Assembly: GCA_951812325.1 (NCBI GenBank)
Contig: OX638294.1
Coordinates: 4,006,859-4,070,858, forward strand
DNA length: 64,000 bases
Direction: 5' to 3'
Origin: an uncultured Thermoanaerobaculia bacterium
Lineage (GTDB): Bacteria > Acidobacteriota > Thermoanaerobaculia > Multivoradales > Multivoraceae
Positions within the stretch are counted from its first letter, which is position 1. The number at the start of each line of letters is the position of its first letter. Below are positions 7,950 to 15,894 of this stretch, piece after piece. The notes under the pieces were generated by a model, which saw only the letters and a program-made list of their open reading frames with translations, was not told the origin of the DNA and did not search any database. Both the position numbers and the translations under genes were made by a program.

Positions 7950-8261
7950 TCAGGCGTGGCGCAGGCTGCGATCGAGCGCGTCGCTCATCTGGCGGAGGCG
8001 GTCCGCTTCGGCGTGCGAGAGCATTCCTCCGTGCTCGCAGGCGCCGATGGTCCGGGTCATCTCGTTGAGGCGGTCGAGCGCCTCATCGGGCGCCGCACGC
8101 CTTGTCGCGGGCGCGTGAGCTGCGGCGAAGAGCAGGGTCGAGACGGTCAGGGCGAGTCGGCGCAGTCGCTGGCGCGGCGGCGCCGGGGACGCTTCCTCCT
8201 CGGAGGTTGCGTGGTAGACATCGGCGAGCAGGACTCGCGAAATCGCGTATGCATCCTTCAT
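7950..8261 (-). CDS. Small hypothetical protein with one hydrophobic segment
   Basis: 103 residues, not recognised. After a 30-residue polar N-terminus, residues about 33-50 (LRRLALTVSTLLFAAAHA) are preceded by arginines and could be a membrane anchor or a late signal sequence. The remainder is charged and probably helical (LDRLNEM, HAEADRLRQMSDALDR). The ATG at 8261 was chosen over a longer upstream frame because AGGAGGAGG lies 7-8 bases before it, one of the best ribosome sites in the window. It lies between the protease duplication (opposite strand) and apaH (same strand, 131 bp upstream). No function can be given. Confidence 0.65.
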   Translation of the reverse strand: MKDAYAISRVLLADVYHATSEEEASPAPPRQRLRRLALTVSTLLFAAAHAPATRRAAPDEALDRLNEMTRTIGACEHGGMLSHAEADRLRQMSDALDRSLRHA

Positions 8262-8392
8262 GTCGTTCGCCTCCTCCTGTCGATCCCCGGATGTGGATCG
8301 GCACCCTTCAGAAGGTACAACGCATCGGCGCCCGGATTGGTTTCCGGGAGAACCCGAAGAATCTGCGGAGGCGGCGGCGGTCTTCGGTTCGC

Positions 8393-9256
8393 CTACGAGA
8401 ATCGGTCGATGCAGTCCTGCTGGACGACGCGGTGGTCGTCGAGCCGAACGGCAGTGAGGCGACCGCCCCAGACACAGCCGGTGTCCAGGGCGATCAGAGC
8501 AGGCCGAAGCTGCAGGCCGAGGGCGGCCCAGTGACCGCATATGACGGTGTGGTCGGGACACCCGCGCGGTTGGATGTCGAACCAGGATCGCAGGCCTCGG
8601 GGCGCCCTTTCGGGCGGACCCTTGTAGCTGTGGGGCCCTCGCTTCGAATCGAGCATCCTTGTGCGTGTCAGCGCAGACAGCGCGGCCGCGCTGTCCGCTC
8701 CCTGCCGGCTGACTGAGTTCGTGTTCCGGCAGGAATCGTCCCCGCTTCGGGCGCTGTGGTCCTTGCGTTGCCGTTCATGGCGCAGCAGCCGTTCGGGGCT
8801 CGGTCCCTGGAGTTGCCGTTGCAAGCGCTCGGCCGCTTCGAGAGCGTCCAGCGGGGACCACCCCGGTCGGAGGCCGGCGTGGACCATCACGTAGTCGGCG
8901 TCTTCGACCCGTTCGAAGTGGATGAAGGGGCAGAGGCGGAGCCAGCCGACCAGGTCGGCACGGTCGGCGGCGCTGAGCACGTCCTCCAGCGTGTCGCGCG
9001 GTCGCTCCCGCCCGATGCCGAGATGTCTTGCGATCAGGTGCAGGTCGTGGTTGCCCAGCACGACCTGGAAGCGGTCGCCCATCTCGCGGTCCCGCGCGCG
9101 GGCCCAGCGGAGCACCTGGAGCGAGGCGGGGCCCCGGTTCACCAGGTCGCCCACCATCCACAGGCGGTCCCTGCGGACATCCAGGCCGATGCGTCCGATC
9201 AGAGCGTCCAGGGTGCTGAAGCAGCCGTGGACGTCACCGATCGCCCAGGTCGCCAT
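8393..9256 (-). CDS. apaH: Symmetrical diadenosine tetraphosphatase (ApaH)
   Basis: 287 residues, close to the family's usual ~280. ApaH hydrolyses Ap4A to two ADP and may act as an RNA de-capping enzyme in the cytoplasm. Metallophosphatase motifs are in order: GDVHG (7-11), GDLVNRGP (about 37-44), GNHD (about 68-71), and MVHAG in the middle; the C-terminal half ends with the GHW and LDTGCVWGG motifs typical of ApaH. The stretch from about 158 to 205 is more charged and serine-rich than usual for the family, but the following ALTRTRML and KGPPERAP segments match. It starts with ATG and a GGAG site. It stands alone on the minus strand, upstream of the small gene at 7950. Confidence 0.9.
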   Translation of the reverse strand: MATWAIGDVHGCFSTLDALIGRIGLDVRRDRLWMVGDLVNRGPASLQVLRWARARDREMGDRFQVVLGNHDLHLIARHLGIGRERPRDTLEDVLSAADRADLVGWLRLCPFIHFERVEDADYVMVHAGLRPGWSPLDALEAAERLQRQLQGPSPERLLRHERQRKDHSARSGDDSCRNTNSVSRQGADSAAALSALTRTRMLDSKRGPHSYKGPPERAPRGLRSWFDIQPRGCPDHTVICGHWAALGLQLRPALIALDTGCVWGGRLTAVRLDDHRVVQQDCIDRFS

Positions 9257-9397
9257 GGGAGTCTCCGAATTCCGCAGCCACGACCGCCACCGGGCGCGGG
9301 AGTCGCCCGTATTGAGTCACCGGCCCCTGTTCGCACCGGTTGGAGGTGTGGGACAGGTTCAGGATCGTGTAGTCGGAATGGTCGTGGACGTTCGGCG

Positions 9398-10720
9398 TCA
9401 GTCGACGATGGCCTGGTAGGTCAGGGTCTGCAGGTCCTGGCGGATGTTGAGGTGGGTGTAGGGCCTCACCTGGGTCATCAGGATGCCGATCAGTTCCTCT
9501 TCGGGGTCGACCCAGAACACGGTGCAGAAGGCGCCGCCCCAGGAATACGATCCGACCGAGGCCGGCATGGCGGACGGTCCGAGGTCGGTGACCACGCTGT
9601 AGCCGAGACCGAAGCCGAAGCCGGGGCCGCGCAGCCAGAGGCCGTGGTCGCCGGTGTGGTTCGCGGTCATCAGCTCGACGGTCTTGCGGCCGAGCACGCG
9701 GTTCCCGTCCAATGCGCCGCCGGAGAGCATCATCTGGTGGAAGCGGTAGTAGTCGGCGGCGGTCGAGACGAGGCCGCCGGAGCCGCTGAAGTACTTGTGG
9801 GGTTCGCGGACGTGGCGGGCGTTCAGGTCCGGCGCCTCGGTCAGGACGATCCTGCCGTCCTCGTCGGGCCGATAGAGCGCGGCGAGGCGGTCGACCTTCG
9901 ATTCGGGGAGGTAGAAGTGGGTATCGCTCATCCCGAGAGGCTCGAAGATCCGCTCCCGCAGGTACTCGTCGAAGGTCTGGCCCGCGAGAACCTCGACCAG
10001 CCGGCCAACGACATCGACGGAGGGCCCGTACTGCCAGGCATCTCCGGGGTGGAACTCAAGCGGCAGTTCCGCCAGGGCGCTGACGAAATCGCCGACGGTC
10101 CACTGGGGATCGCGGTTCGTCCGCAGCTTCGCGTAGTCCGCCTTGAGCAGGCCGCGGTAGTTGTTCGCGAAGCCGGCCGTGTGGGTCAGGATGTGCTGAA
10201 CCGTGATGGGCCGCCTGGCGGGCACGAGCTTGTAGGCCTCGCCCAGGTACTCGTCGTCGTCCGGCACGACCGCAACCCGCATCTCGGCGAACTCCGGCAG
10301 GTACTTCGCGATCGGATCGCGGAGCTGAAACCGTCCCTCCTCGTGCAGGGTCATCAGAGCGACTGAGGCGATCGGCTTGGTCATCGACGCGATCCGGAAG
10401 ATCGTGTCCCGGGTCATCGGGGCTTCCTCCTCCGGCCAGCGTTCGCCCTGGGCCTCGAAGTGGACGACCTTGCCGCGGCGGGCGATCAGGGTCACGGCGC
10501 CGGCGACCTGCTGCCGGTCGATGTAGCCGGCCATCGCGTCCGAGAGGCGTTGCAGCCTTTCGCTGGACATGCCGACGCTCTCGGGCTCGGCGACCGGCAG
10601 CGGCGCTGCGCCGGCCTGGTCGGCGGCGGTGGCGGGAGGCGCCGCGCCGGCGCTGCCGGCAAGGAGTGCGAGGCCCGTGACGAGGGCGGCGAACAGTCCG
10701 ATTCGGCGATTGAGGCTCAT
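9398..10720 (-). CDS. Exported serine beta-lactamase-family hydrolase
   Basis: 440 residues. A signal peptide (about 1-28) is followed by a class C beta-lactamase/esterase fold. The nucleophile motif SMTK is at 112-115. A tyrosine motif appears as WQYGPS, with YGPS in place of the usual YxN, and the C-terminal GSYSWGGAFCTVFWVDP replaces the KTG motif, as in the EstB-like esterase and penicillin-binding-protein-like group. It is therefore more likely an esterase or peptidase of serine type than an antibiotic-resistance enzyme. The ATG at 10720 was chosen because GGAG lies 7 bases upstream and the signal peptide starts there; the open frame extends further upstream without support. It is followed by apaH and preceded by the M28 gene on the same strand. 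Confidence 0.85.
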   Translation of the reverse strand: MSLNRRIGLFAALVTGLALLAGSAGAAPPATAADQAGAAPLPVAEPESVGMSSERLQRLSDAMAGYIDRQQVAGAVTLIARRGKVVHFEAQGERWPEEEAPMTRDTIFRIASMTKPIASVALMTLHEEGRFQLRDPIAKYLPEFAEMRVAVVPDDDEYLGEAYKLVPARRPITVQHILTHTAGFANNYRGLLKADYAKLRTNRDPQWTVGDFVSALAELPLEFHPGDAWQYGPSVDVVGRLVEVLAGQTFDEYLRERIFEPLGMSDTHFYLPESKVDRLAALYRPDEDGRIVLTEAPDLNARHVREPHKYFSGSGGLVSTAADYYRFHQMMLSGGALDGNRVLGRKTVELMTANHTGDHGLWLRGPGFGFGLGYSVVTDLGPSAMPASVGSYSWGGAFCTVFWVDPEEELIGILMTQVRPYTHLNIRQDLQTLTYQAIVD

Positions 10721-10871
10721 GCGCGTCTCCTTCGGGGAGCTTTCGGTCGGGACCTGGCGCCGGCCGGAACCCGGGTCGCGCTTGGCGCGACCCGTGAACC
10801 AGTCCGTGCGCCCGTCATCGGGCGCACGGATGGCAGGCCGGCGCACCTGGTCCCGGAGGTCTTTGCTCGGG

Positions 10872-13800
10872 TCATCGCCTGGCCCTCGGAGTCAGCGTCG
10901 TCTGGTGACGCTCGCCGTCGCGCAGGTAGACGACTTCGATGGGCTCGTCGATCTTCACGGCGTCCAAGGCGTAGGTGTAGTCGTAGATGTTGGCGATCTT
11001 CTGGCCGGCGAACTCGACGATCACGTCGCCGGCCTCAAGCCCCGCTTCGGCCGCCGGGCCGCCCTCCATCACGCCGCCCAGCAGCAGGCCTTCCACCTCG
11101 CTCGCGTAGTCGGGGATCGTGCCGGTGTAGGCGCGCACCGTGTCGCGGCTCCCGCCCTGCTGCAGAGTCCGCTCGACCTTCGCGAACTCGAGCGGCTCGG
11201 CCCGGTTTGCGGCTCGGCGGGTGAGCAGCGCAGCGAAACGGGCCACTCGCTCCAGGTCGTCGTAGTTGATCCGGTCCGCCGTGTCGGTCGGGCGGTGGTA
11301 GTCCTCGTGGGAACCGCTGAACAGGTTGACGGTCGGAATGCCGGCGCCGTTGAAGCTCGAGGTGTCGGTTGGCAGGTACGGGTCGGTCTGCATGCCGAGA
11401 TCGAAGCCCACCGGGACGTTGGCCGCTTCGACCAGCCCCGTCCAGTCGGGACTCGAGCCGACCGCCTGAACGGTCAGGCGGTTGTCGCGGACGCGGCCCA
11501 CCATGTCCAGGTTGACGTAGGCCGCGATCTGGTCGGTCGGGATGACCGCGTCGCCGACGAAGTCGGCCGAGCCCAGGAGCCCCAACTCCTCGCCCGACCA
11601 GAAGGCGAGCGCGACGTTCCGGTCGTGGCCCATCTCGCGCAACTGGCGTGCGGCAGCGAGCACCGCGGCCGTGCCCGAGGCGTTGTCGTCGGCGCCGAGG
11701 TGAATCGCGTCCTTCTCGTCCGGCCGCGCCAACGAGTTGCCGCCGCGCCCCCGGCCGAGGTGGTCGTAGTGGGCGCCGACGACGACCCACGGCTTGGCGA
11801 GACTCTCCGCCTTGCTTCCGGGCAAAACGGCGACCACGTTCCGCGCCGTGCTGCGCTCCCGCTCAATCGCCGTCTTCAGGGTGACTCGCGTGCCGGGAAG
11901 CTCGAAACCCGCGGTGTGGGGGTTGCCGTCGTCGAAGCTCTTCTGGATCTCCTCCAGACCGCGGCCAGTGCCGCCGAAGAGTGCTCTGGCGACCTCGCCG
12001 TCGATACTGGCGGCGGCGACGCCGGAGCCGGCCGCCGCGGTGTCGAAGGCCATCGGGATCGTCTCGCCGGCGTTCGGGGAGCGCGGTCCGGTCAAGACGA
12101 GGAGCCCCACGGCGCCCGCCTCGCGGGCGGTCAGGGCCTTGTAGCGAAGTCCCGAGTAGCGGTTGAGGATGGACCTCGCCTCGCCCTCGATGTCCTCCGG
12201 AACGTAGCGGAGCACGACGGCGATCTTCCCGGTCACGTCGAGAGTGGCGTAGCTGTCGTAGCCGAAGTCCTGCGAGTCGGGCACCCGGATGCCGTAGCCG
12301 GCGAACACTGCCTCGCCTTCGACTTCCGTGGAGTCGGAGAAACCCAGGGCCTGAATCTGCGTCCGGTGGCTGAACGCGGCGGCGCCGCTCTCGGTCTCGA
12401 TGCGGATCGTCGATCCCGTGTCGCGGGCGCCGGAGGTGAACTCGAAGTCGAGCAGCAGGTCGTCCTCGCCGGGCAGCGGTTCGGCGCCGAGTGCGACGAG
12501 CTGGTCGGCGAGGTAGCTGGCGGCCCGCTGCTCTCCCTCGGTACCCGTCAGCCGGCCGCCGAACTCGGGGGAGGCGAGGGTGGTCACGTGGCTCTCGAGC
12601 GCTGTTTTGGGGTCGGCCGGCGGGGCGCTGCGGCCGCCGGGCACGCGGTCCGGCGAGGCTTCGAGCGCGGCGAGCGCCGCCTCGTGGTTCCAGTCGGCGA
12701 TGTAGAGCTGGCCGCCGTCGCCGCCGTGGCGGCTGGAGGTCCAGACCAGTTGGCGGCCGTCCGGCGACGGAACGGGCAGGCCGTCGAAACGGTCCGTGTA
12801 GGTCACGCGGACCGGTTCCTTCGCGCCGCTCGTGTCGACGATGAAGATCTCGAAGTTCTCGAAACCGAGCTTGTTCGAGGCGAAGAAGATGTACTCGCCG
12901 GAGGGGTGCTGGTACGGCGCCCAGCTCATCGCGCCGAAGTCGGTCAACCGGCGTTGGTCGGAACCGTCGGGGTTCATCGACCAGATGTCGGCGATCAGGC
13001 CGTCTTCGGTGAAGCGTCGCCAGACGATGCGGGAACCGTCGGCGAAGAAGAAGGGACCGCCGTCGTAGCCGGGCACGTTGGTGAGCCGGGTCTGTTCGCT
13101 GCCGTCGGCGCGCATGACGTAGATCTCGCCGAAGTAGGCGGTGTCGACTTCCAGCAGGTTCGCTTCGCGCTCGTCGAGTTCGCGGTTGTAGGCATCCCGG
13201 GTGGAGGCGAAGACGATCCACTCGCCGTCCGGGGAGTAGCTGCCCTCGGCGTCGTAGCCGCGCGCGTCCGTGAGCCGGACCGGGTCGCCGCCGGCCATCG
13301 GCACGGTGTAGATGTCCATCTCCGGGTCGTAGTCCCAGGCGTAACGCCGCTCCTGGCCCGAGGCGCGAAAGTCGAGCTCCTGCCGCTGCAGGTCGGCCGA
13401 GCGCGGGTCGTGGTGGGTCGACCCGTAGAGGATCGCCTTGCCGTCCGGGCGAATGAAGGCGCAGGTCGTCTTGCCGATGCCGGTCGAGACCTCCCGGGTG
13501 TCGCCCGTGGCCAGATCGAGCAGATGGATCTGGTAGAACGGGTTCTCGGGCCGCCGCTCGCTCTGGAAGACGAGGAGCCTGCCGTCGGCGGAGAAGTAGC
13601 CCTCGCCGGAGCGCTTGCCTTCGTAGATCAGGCGCCGGCTGCGTTCCAGGAACGTCGTTTCGTCGAGGGCCTCCTGGGAGTCGTGCTGGGCGTGGACCGG
13701 CGGGACCAGCGCCGCGAGGGCTGCGGCCACGAGCGCGGCGGCCACCGGTGCGTGGGCGGTCGGTGCGTGGGCGGCCGGTGTGTGGGCCGCCGGTGTGTGG

Positions 13801-13895
13801 GCCGCCGGTTTGCGTGGGCCACGGATTGCCGGGTCCGCGGGCGCCGGGGCCGCGGTTGCGAGGGTTCGGGAGTCTCGAAAGTGAGGTTTCGGCAC
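10872..13895 (-). CDS. Exported TolB-propeller/PA/M28 aminopeptidase with PDZ domain
   Basis: About 1007 residues. Order of parts: long Ala/His/Pro N-terminus with a hydrophobic signal segment ending near PVHAQ; TolB/PD40-type beta-propeller (about 75-400, with repeats such as YSPDGEWIVFAS); protease-associated segment (about 530-700); M28 zinc aminopeptidase core with GAHYDHLG, HLGADDNASGTA, WSGEELGLLGS, NLDMVGR and HRPTDTADRI; C-terminal PDZ domain (about 915-1000). It probably cleaves peptides in the periplasm. The start is uncertain: GTG at 13895 has a GGAAG site and a TACCCT -10-like hexamer (13923-13928) at a sensible distance; an ATG at 13937 lacks a ribosome site; the frame continues into the dispersed repeat, which is unlikely to be coding. 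A 15-bp tandem repeat encodes the AAHTP-type signal region. Confidence 0.85.
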   Translation of the reverse strand: MPKPHFRDSRTLATAAPAPADPAIRGPRKPAAHTPAAHTPAAHAPTAHAPVAAALVAAALAALVPPVHAQHDSQEALDETTFLERSRRLIYEGKRSGEGYFSADGRLLVFQSERRPENPFYQIHLLDLATGDTREVSTGIGKTTCAFIRPDGKAILYGSTHHDPRSADLQRQELDFRASGQERRYAWDYDPEMDIYTVPMAGGDPVRLTDARGYDAEGSYSPDGEWIVFASTRDAYNRELDEREANLLEVDTAYFGEIYVMRADGSEQTRLTNVPGYDGGPFFFADGSRIVWRRFTEDGLIADIWSMNPDGSDQRRLTDFGAMSWAPYQHPSGEYIFFASNKLGFENFEIFIVDTSGAKEPVRVTYTDRFDGLPVPSPDGRQLVWTSSRHGGDGGQLYIADWNHEAALAALEASPDRVPGGRSAPPADPKTALESHVTTLASPEFGGRLTGTEGEQRAASYLADQLVALGAEPLPGEDDLLLDFEFTSGARDTGSTIRIETESGAAAFSHRTQIQALGFSDSTEVEGEAVFAGYGIRVPDSQDFGYDSYATLDVTGKIAVVLRYVPEDIEGEARSILNRYSGLRYKALTAREAGAVGLLVLTGPRSPNAGETIPMAFDTAAAGSGVAAASIDGEVARALFGGTGRGLEEIQKSFDDGNPHTAGFELPGTRVTLKTAIERERSTARNVVAVLPGSKAESLAKPWVVVGAHYDHLGRGRGGNSLARPDEKDAIHLGADDNASGTAAVLAAARQLREMGHDRNVALAFWSGEELGLLGSADFVGDAVIPTDQIAAYVNLDMVGRVRDNRLTVQAVGSSPDWTGLVEAANVPVGFDLGMQTDPYLPTDTSSFNGAGIPTVNLFSGSHEDYHRPTDTADRINYDDLERVARFAALLTRRAANRAEPLEFAKVERTLQQGGSRDTVRAYTGTIPDYASEVEGLLLGGVMEGGPAAEAGLEAGDVIVEFAGQKIANIYDYTYALDAVKIDEPIEVVYLRDGERHQTTLTPRARR
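13747..13806 (-). repeat. 15-bp tandem repeat in signal region of M28 gene
   Basis: Four consecutive 15-bp units (GGTGYGTGGGCSGYC type) begin at 13747, 13762, 13777 and 13792; the last two are identical and a partial fifth follows. They encode AAHTP/TAHAP pentapeptides just before the hydrophobic part of the signal sequence. Unit number can change without frameshift. Confidence 0.8.
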
Positions 13896-13976
13896 GACGT
13901 TGTCTTCCCGGACGAACCCGGTAGGGTAACAGCCCATCGGCGGCCCGGCCGATGTCCATTGCCCGTTGCCGACAGG

Positions 13977-14121
13977 GCCGTTCCAAAGTCGGGAACTTCG
14001 GTGACCGATGTGAGGAAACCACTCCGGAATCGGCAACTCCGCAGCGGCACGGCTCTCGACCCTCGGGAATGAAGGCCTCCCGCCCACGCCCAGCGTGAAG
14101 CGCTGGACTCTGGAATGGTCC
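13977..14121 (+). repeat. Dispersed ~145-bp repeat, copy 2
   Basis: Same orientation and extent as the copy at 186-330. It lies in the divergent gap between the M28 gene (minus) and the symporter pair (plus), so it may carry promoter or insulating function, or be a mobile short element. See copy 1 for the match. Confidence 0.85.
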
Positions 14122-14222
14122 ATTGCCCGTGCCGAACTTGCCGATCCCCCTCAGGCATCTCCAGCTCCAGCATCTTCAGGAGGCAAACGGTTCGCTCACG
14201 GCGGCTGCTAGCCTGCCCGCTC

Positions 14223-14372
14223 ATGTGGCGCGGCCTGCCGATTTCGACCTGGTTGCTGCTTGCGGCCTCGGTCGGCGCCGGGCCGGCACTCTACGTGCTG
14301 CGGCGCTTGGCTGACTTGCGGCGGGGCCGCGGCGGGGCGCCCCGAACGCATCGGACCGGCGGTCCGGCATGA
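14223..14372 (+). CDS. 49-residue membrane protein coupled to symporter
   Basis: 49 residues, not recognised. One hydrophobic helix (about 8-27) is followed by a strongly basic tail (LRRLADLRRGRGG), giving a positive-inside C-terminus. Its stop codon overlaps the start codon of the symporter gene (ATGA at 14369-14372), which points to translational coupling. No ribosome site precedes the ATG, but TAGCCT at 14209-14214 lies 8 nt before it, compatible with a leaderless message. Small membrane partners precede some sodium:solute symporters, which fits, but this sequence is too short to assign a family. It could also be only a translated leader. Confidence 0.5.
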   Translation: MWRGLPISTWLLLAASVGAGPALYVLRRLADLRRGRGGAPRTHRTGGPA

Positions 14373-15847
14373 GCGCGAGCTACGTCGTCCTGGTCCCCCT
14401 GGCTCTCTACATGCTCGTCCTGATCGGGCTCGGCCTGTGGGGCCGGCGCGAGGGAGGGAGCCTGGAGGGCTACTACGTTGCCGGCAAGAAGCTGCCCTCC
14501 TGGGTCATCGCCTTCAGTTCGAATGCGACCGGCGAGAGCGGCTGGCTGCTGCTCGGCCTGACCGGGATGGGCTACGCGGTCGGCTTCCACGCGCTCTGGG
14601 TCGTGTTCGGCGAGGTGATGGGGGTTGCGATCGCGTGGACCCTCGTTTCGCGGCCGTTCAAGGAGTACACCGACCGCTACCGTGCGATCACCGTTCCCGA
14701 CTACCTGGAGGAGCGGTTCCGGGACCGCCGGCAACTCCTGCGGAAGCTGAGCATCGCGATCATCCTGTCGATGGTCGCGGTCTACTGCTGCGCCCAGCTC
14801 GTGGCGACGGGCAAGGCCTTCTCGTCCTTCCTGGGCTTCAGCTACGTCCACGGCGTGCTTCTGGGCGCGGGCGTCACGATCGTCTACACCGCGGTCGGCG
14901 GGTTCAAGGCGGTGGCCTACTCGGATCTGGTGCAGGGCCTGCTCATGGTCGGCGGGCTCGTCATGCTCCCGATCGCGGGCTTCGCGGCGGCGGGAGGCTG
15001 GAACGAAGTGATCGGTGCGCTCACCGCGGCGGATCCGAACTTGCTGCGCGCGATGGGCGGCCACGGTGCGAGCTGGGCCGGCGTCCTGTCGGCCGCGAGC
15101 TTCGCCGGCATCGGGCTCGCCTTTCTCGGCGTGCCGCAGCTTTTGACCCGGTTCATGTCCGCGGCGTCGGGCCGCGAGCTGGTTCGGGGCGGCGGCATCG
15201 CGGTCGTGTGCATGGTGCTGTTCGACGTCGGCGCCGTCTTCACCGGGATCGCCGGGCGGGCGCTGTTCCCCCTGCTGGACGATCCGGAAACCGTGATGCC
15301 GACGATGAGTGCGGAGCTGTTCCCGGCCCTCTTCACCGGCATCTTCCTGGTCATTGTCCTGGGCGCGATCATGTCGACCGTCGATTCGCTGTTGATCCTC
15401 GCCTCCTCCGCGGTCGTGCGTGACCTCGGGCAGAAGATCCTGGGCGCGGCCCGCGGCGGCGGTCGCCTGTCGCGCTACGGCCGCTACGCCACCGCGGCGG
15501 TAGGCCTGGTGGCGGTTGCCTTCGCCCGGTACGAACCGCCGCTGCTGTTCTGGTTCATGCTCTTCGCCTGGTCCGGCCTGGGCGGCGCCTTCGTCCCGGT
15601 GATCCTCTGCTCCCTCTTCTGGAAGCGGACGACCTTGCCGGGCGCCCTGGCCGGGATGGCGACGGGATTCGCGGTGACCGTGGCCTGGGTGCTGCTGTTC
15701 AAGACGTCCTACTACGACCTGTACGAGTTGATCCCGGGCCTGCTCGCCGGCGTGACGACGACGGTGGTGGTCAGCCTCTGCACCCGACCTCCCGAAGGGG
15801 CGGCGGAGGAGTTCGAGGACGTCCACGCGGCGGTCAGAGGAACGTAG
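14369..15847 (+). CDS. Sodium:solute symporter family transporter
   Basis: 492 residues with about 13 membrane helices, the usual size for SSS (PutP-like) transporters. Typical signs are the N-terminal YYVAGKKLPSWVIAFSSNATGESGWLLLGLTG segment (YxAGR-like motif followed by the Na+ site helix), GFKAVAYSDLVQG in the middle, which is the sodium-proline symporter-type signature, and GAIMSTVDSLLILASS towards the end. The resemblance is nearest to sodium/proline-type members, so an amino acid or organic acid is the likely substrate; the exact one cannot be read. Translation is probably coupled to the small gene at 14223. The gene ends 47 bp before the converging defence operon. Confidence 0.88.
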   Translation: MSASYVVLVPLALYMLVLIGLGLWGRREGGSLEGYYVAGKKLPSWVIAFSSNATGESGWLLLGLTGMGYAVGFHALWVVFGEVMGVAIAWTLVSRPFKEYTDRYRAITVPDYLEERFRDRRQLLRKLSIAIILSMVAVYCCAQLVATGKAFSSFLGFSYVHGVLLGAGVTIVYTAVGGFKAVAYSDLVQGLLMVGGLVMLPIAGFAAAGGWNEVIGALTAADPNLLRAMGGHGASWAGVLSAASFAGIGLAFLGVPQLLTRFMSAASGRELVRGGGIAVVCMVLFDVGAVFTGIAGRALFPLLDDPETVMPTMSAELFPALFTGIFLVIVLGAIMSTVDSLLILASSAVVRDLGQKILGAARGGGRLSRYGRYATAAVGLVAVAFARYEPPLLFWFMLFAWSGLGGAFVPVILCSLFWKRTTLPGALAGMATGFAVTVAWVLLFKTSYYDLYELIPGLLAGVTTTVVVSLCTRPPEGAAEEFEDVHAAVRGT

Positions 15848-15894
15848 GCTGGCCAGTTCTGGCCGTCCGTTGCGCCGCACAAGGGCGTTGCCCC

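Noticed and set aside
9398-10720. Antibiotic-resistance beta-lactamase
   Set aside because: The fold is shared, but the tyrosine and KTG motifs are those of esterase-like members; a resistance role cannot be claimed.
10569-14072. 1167-codon plus-strand frame opposite the M28 gene
   Set aside because: The minus-strand protein has clear propeller, M28 and PDZ motifs; the opposite frame has none and is open only because of GC bias.
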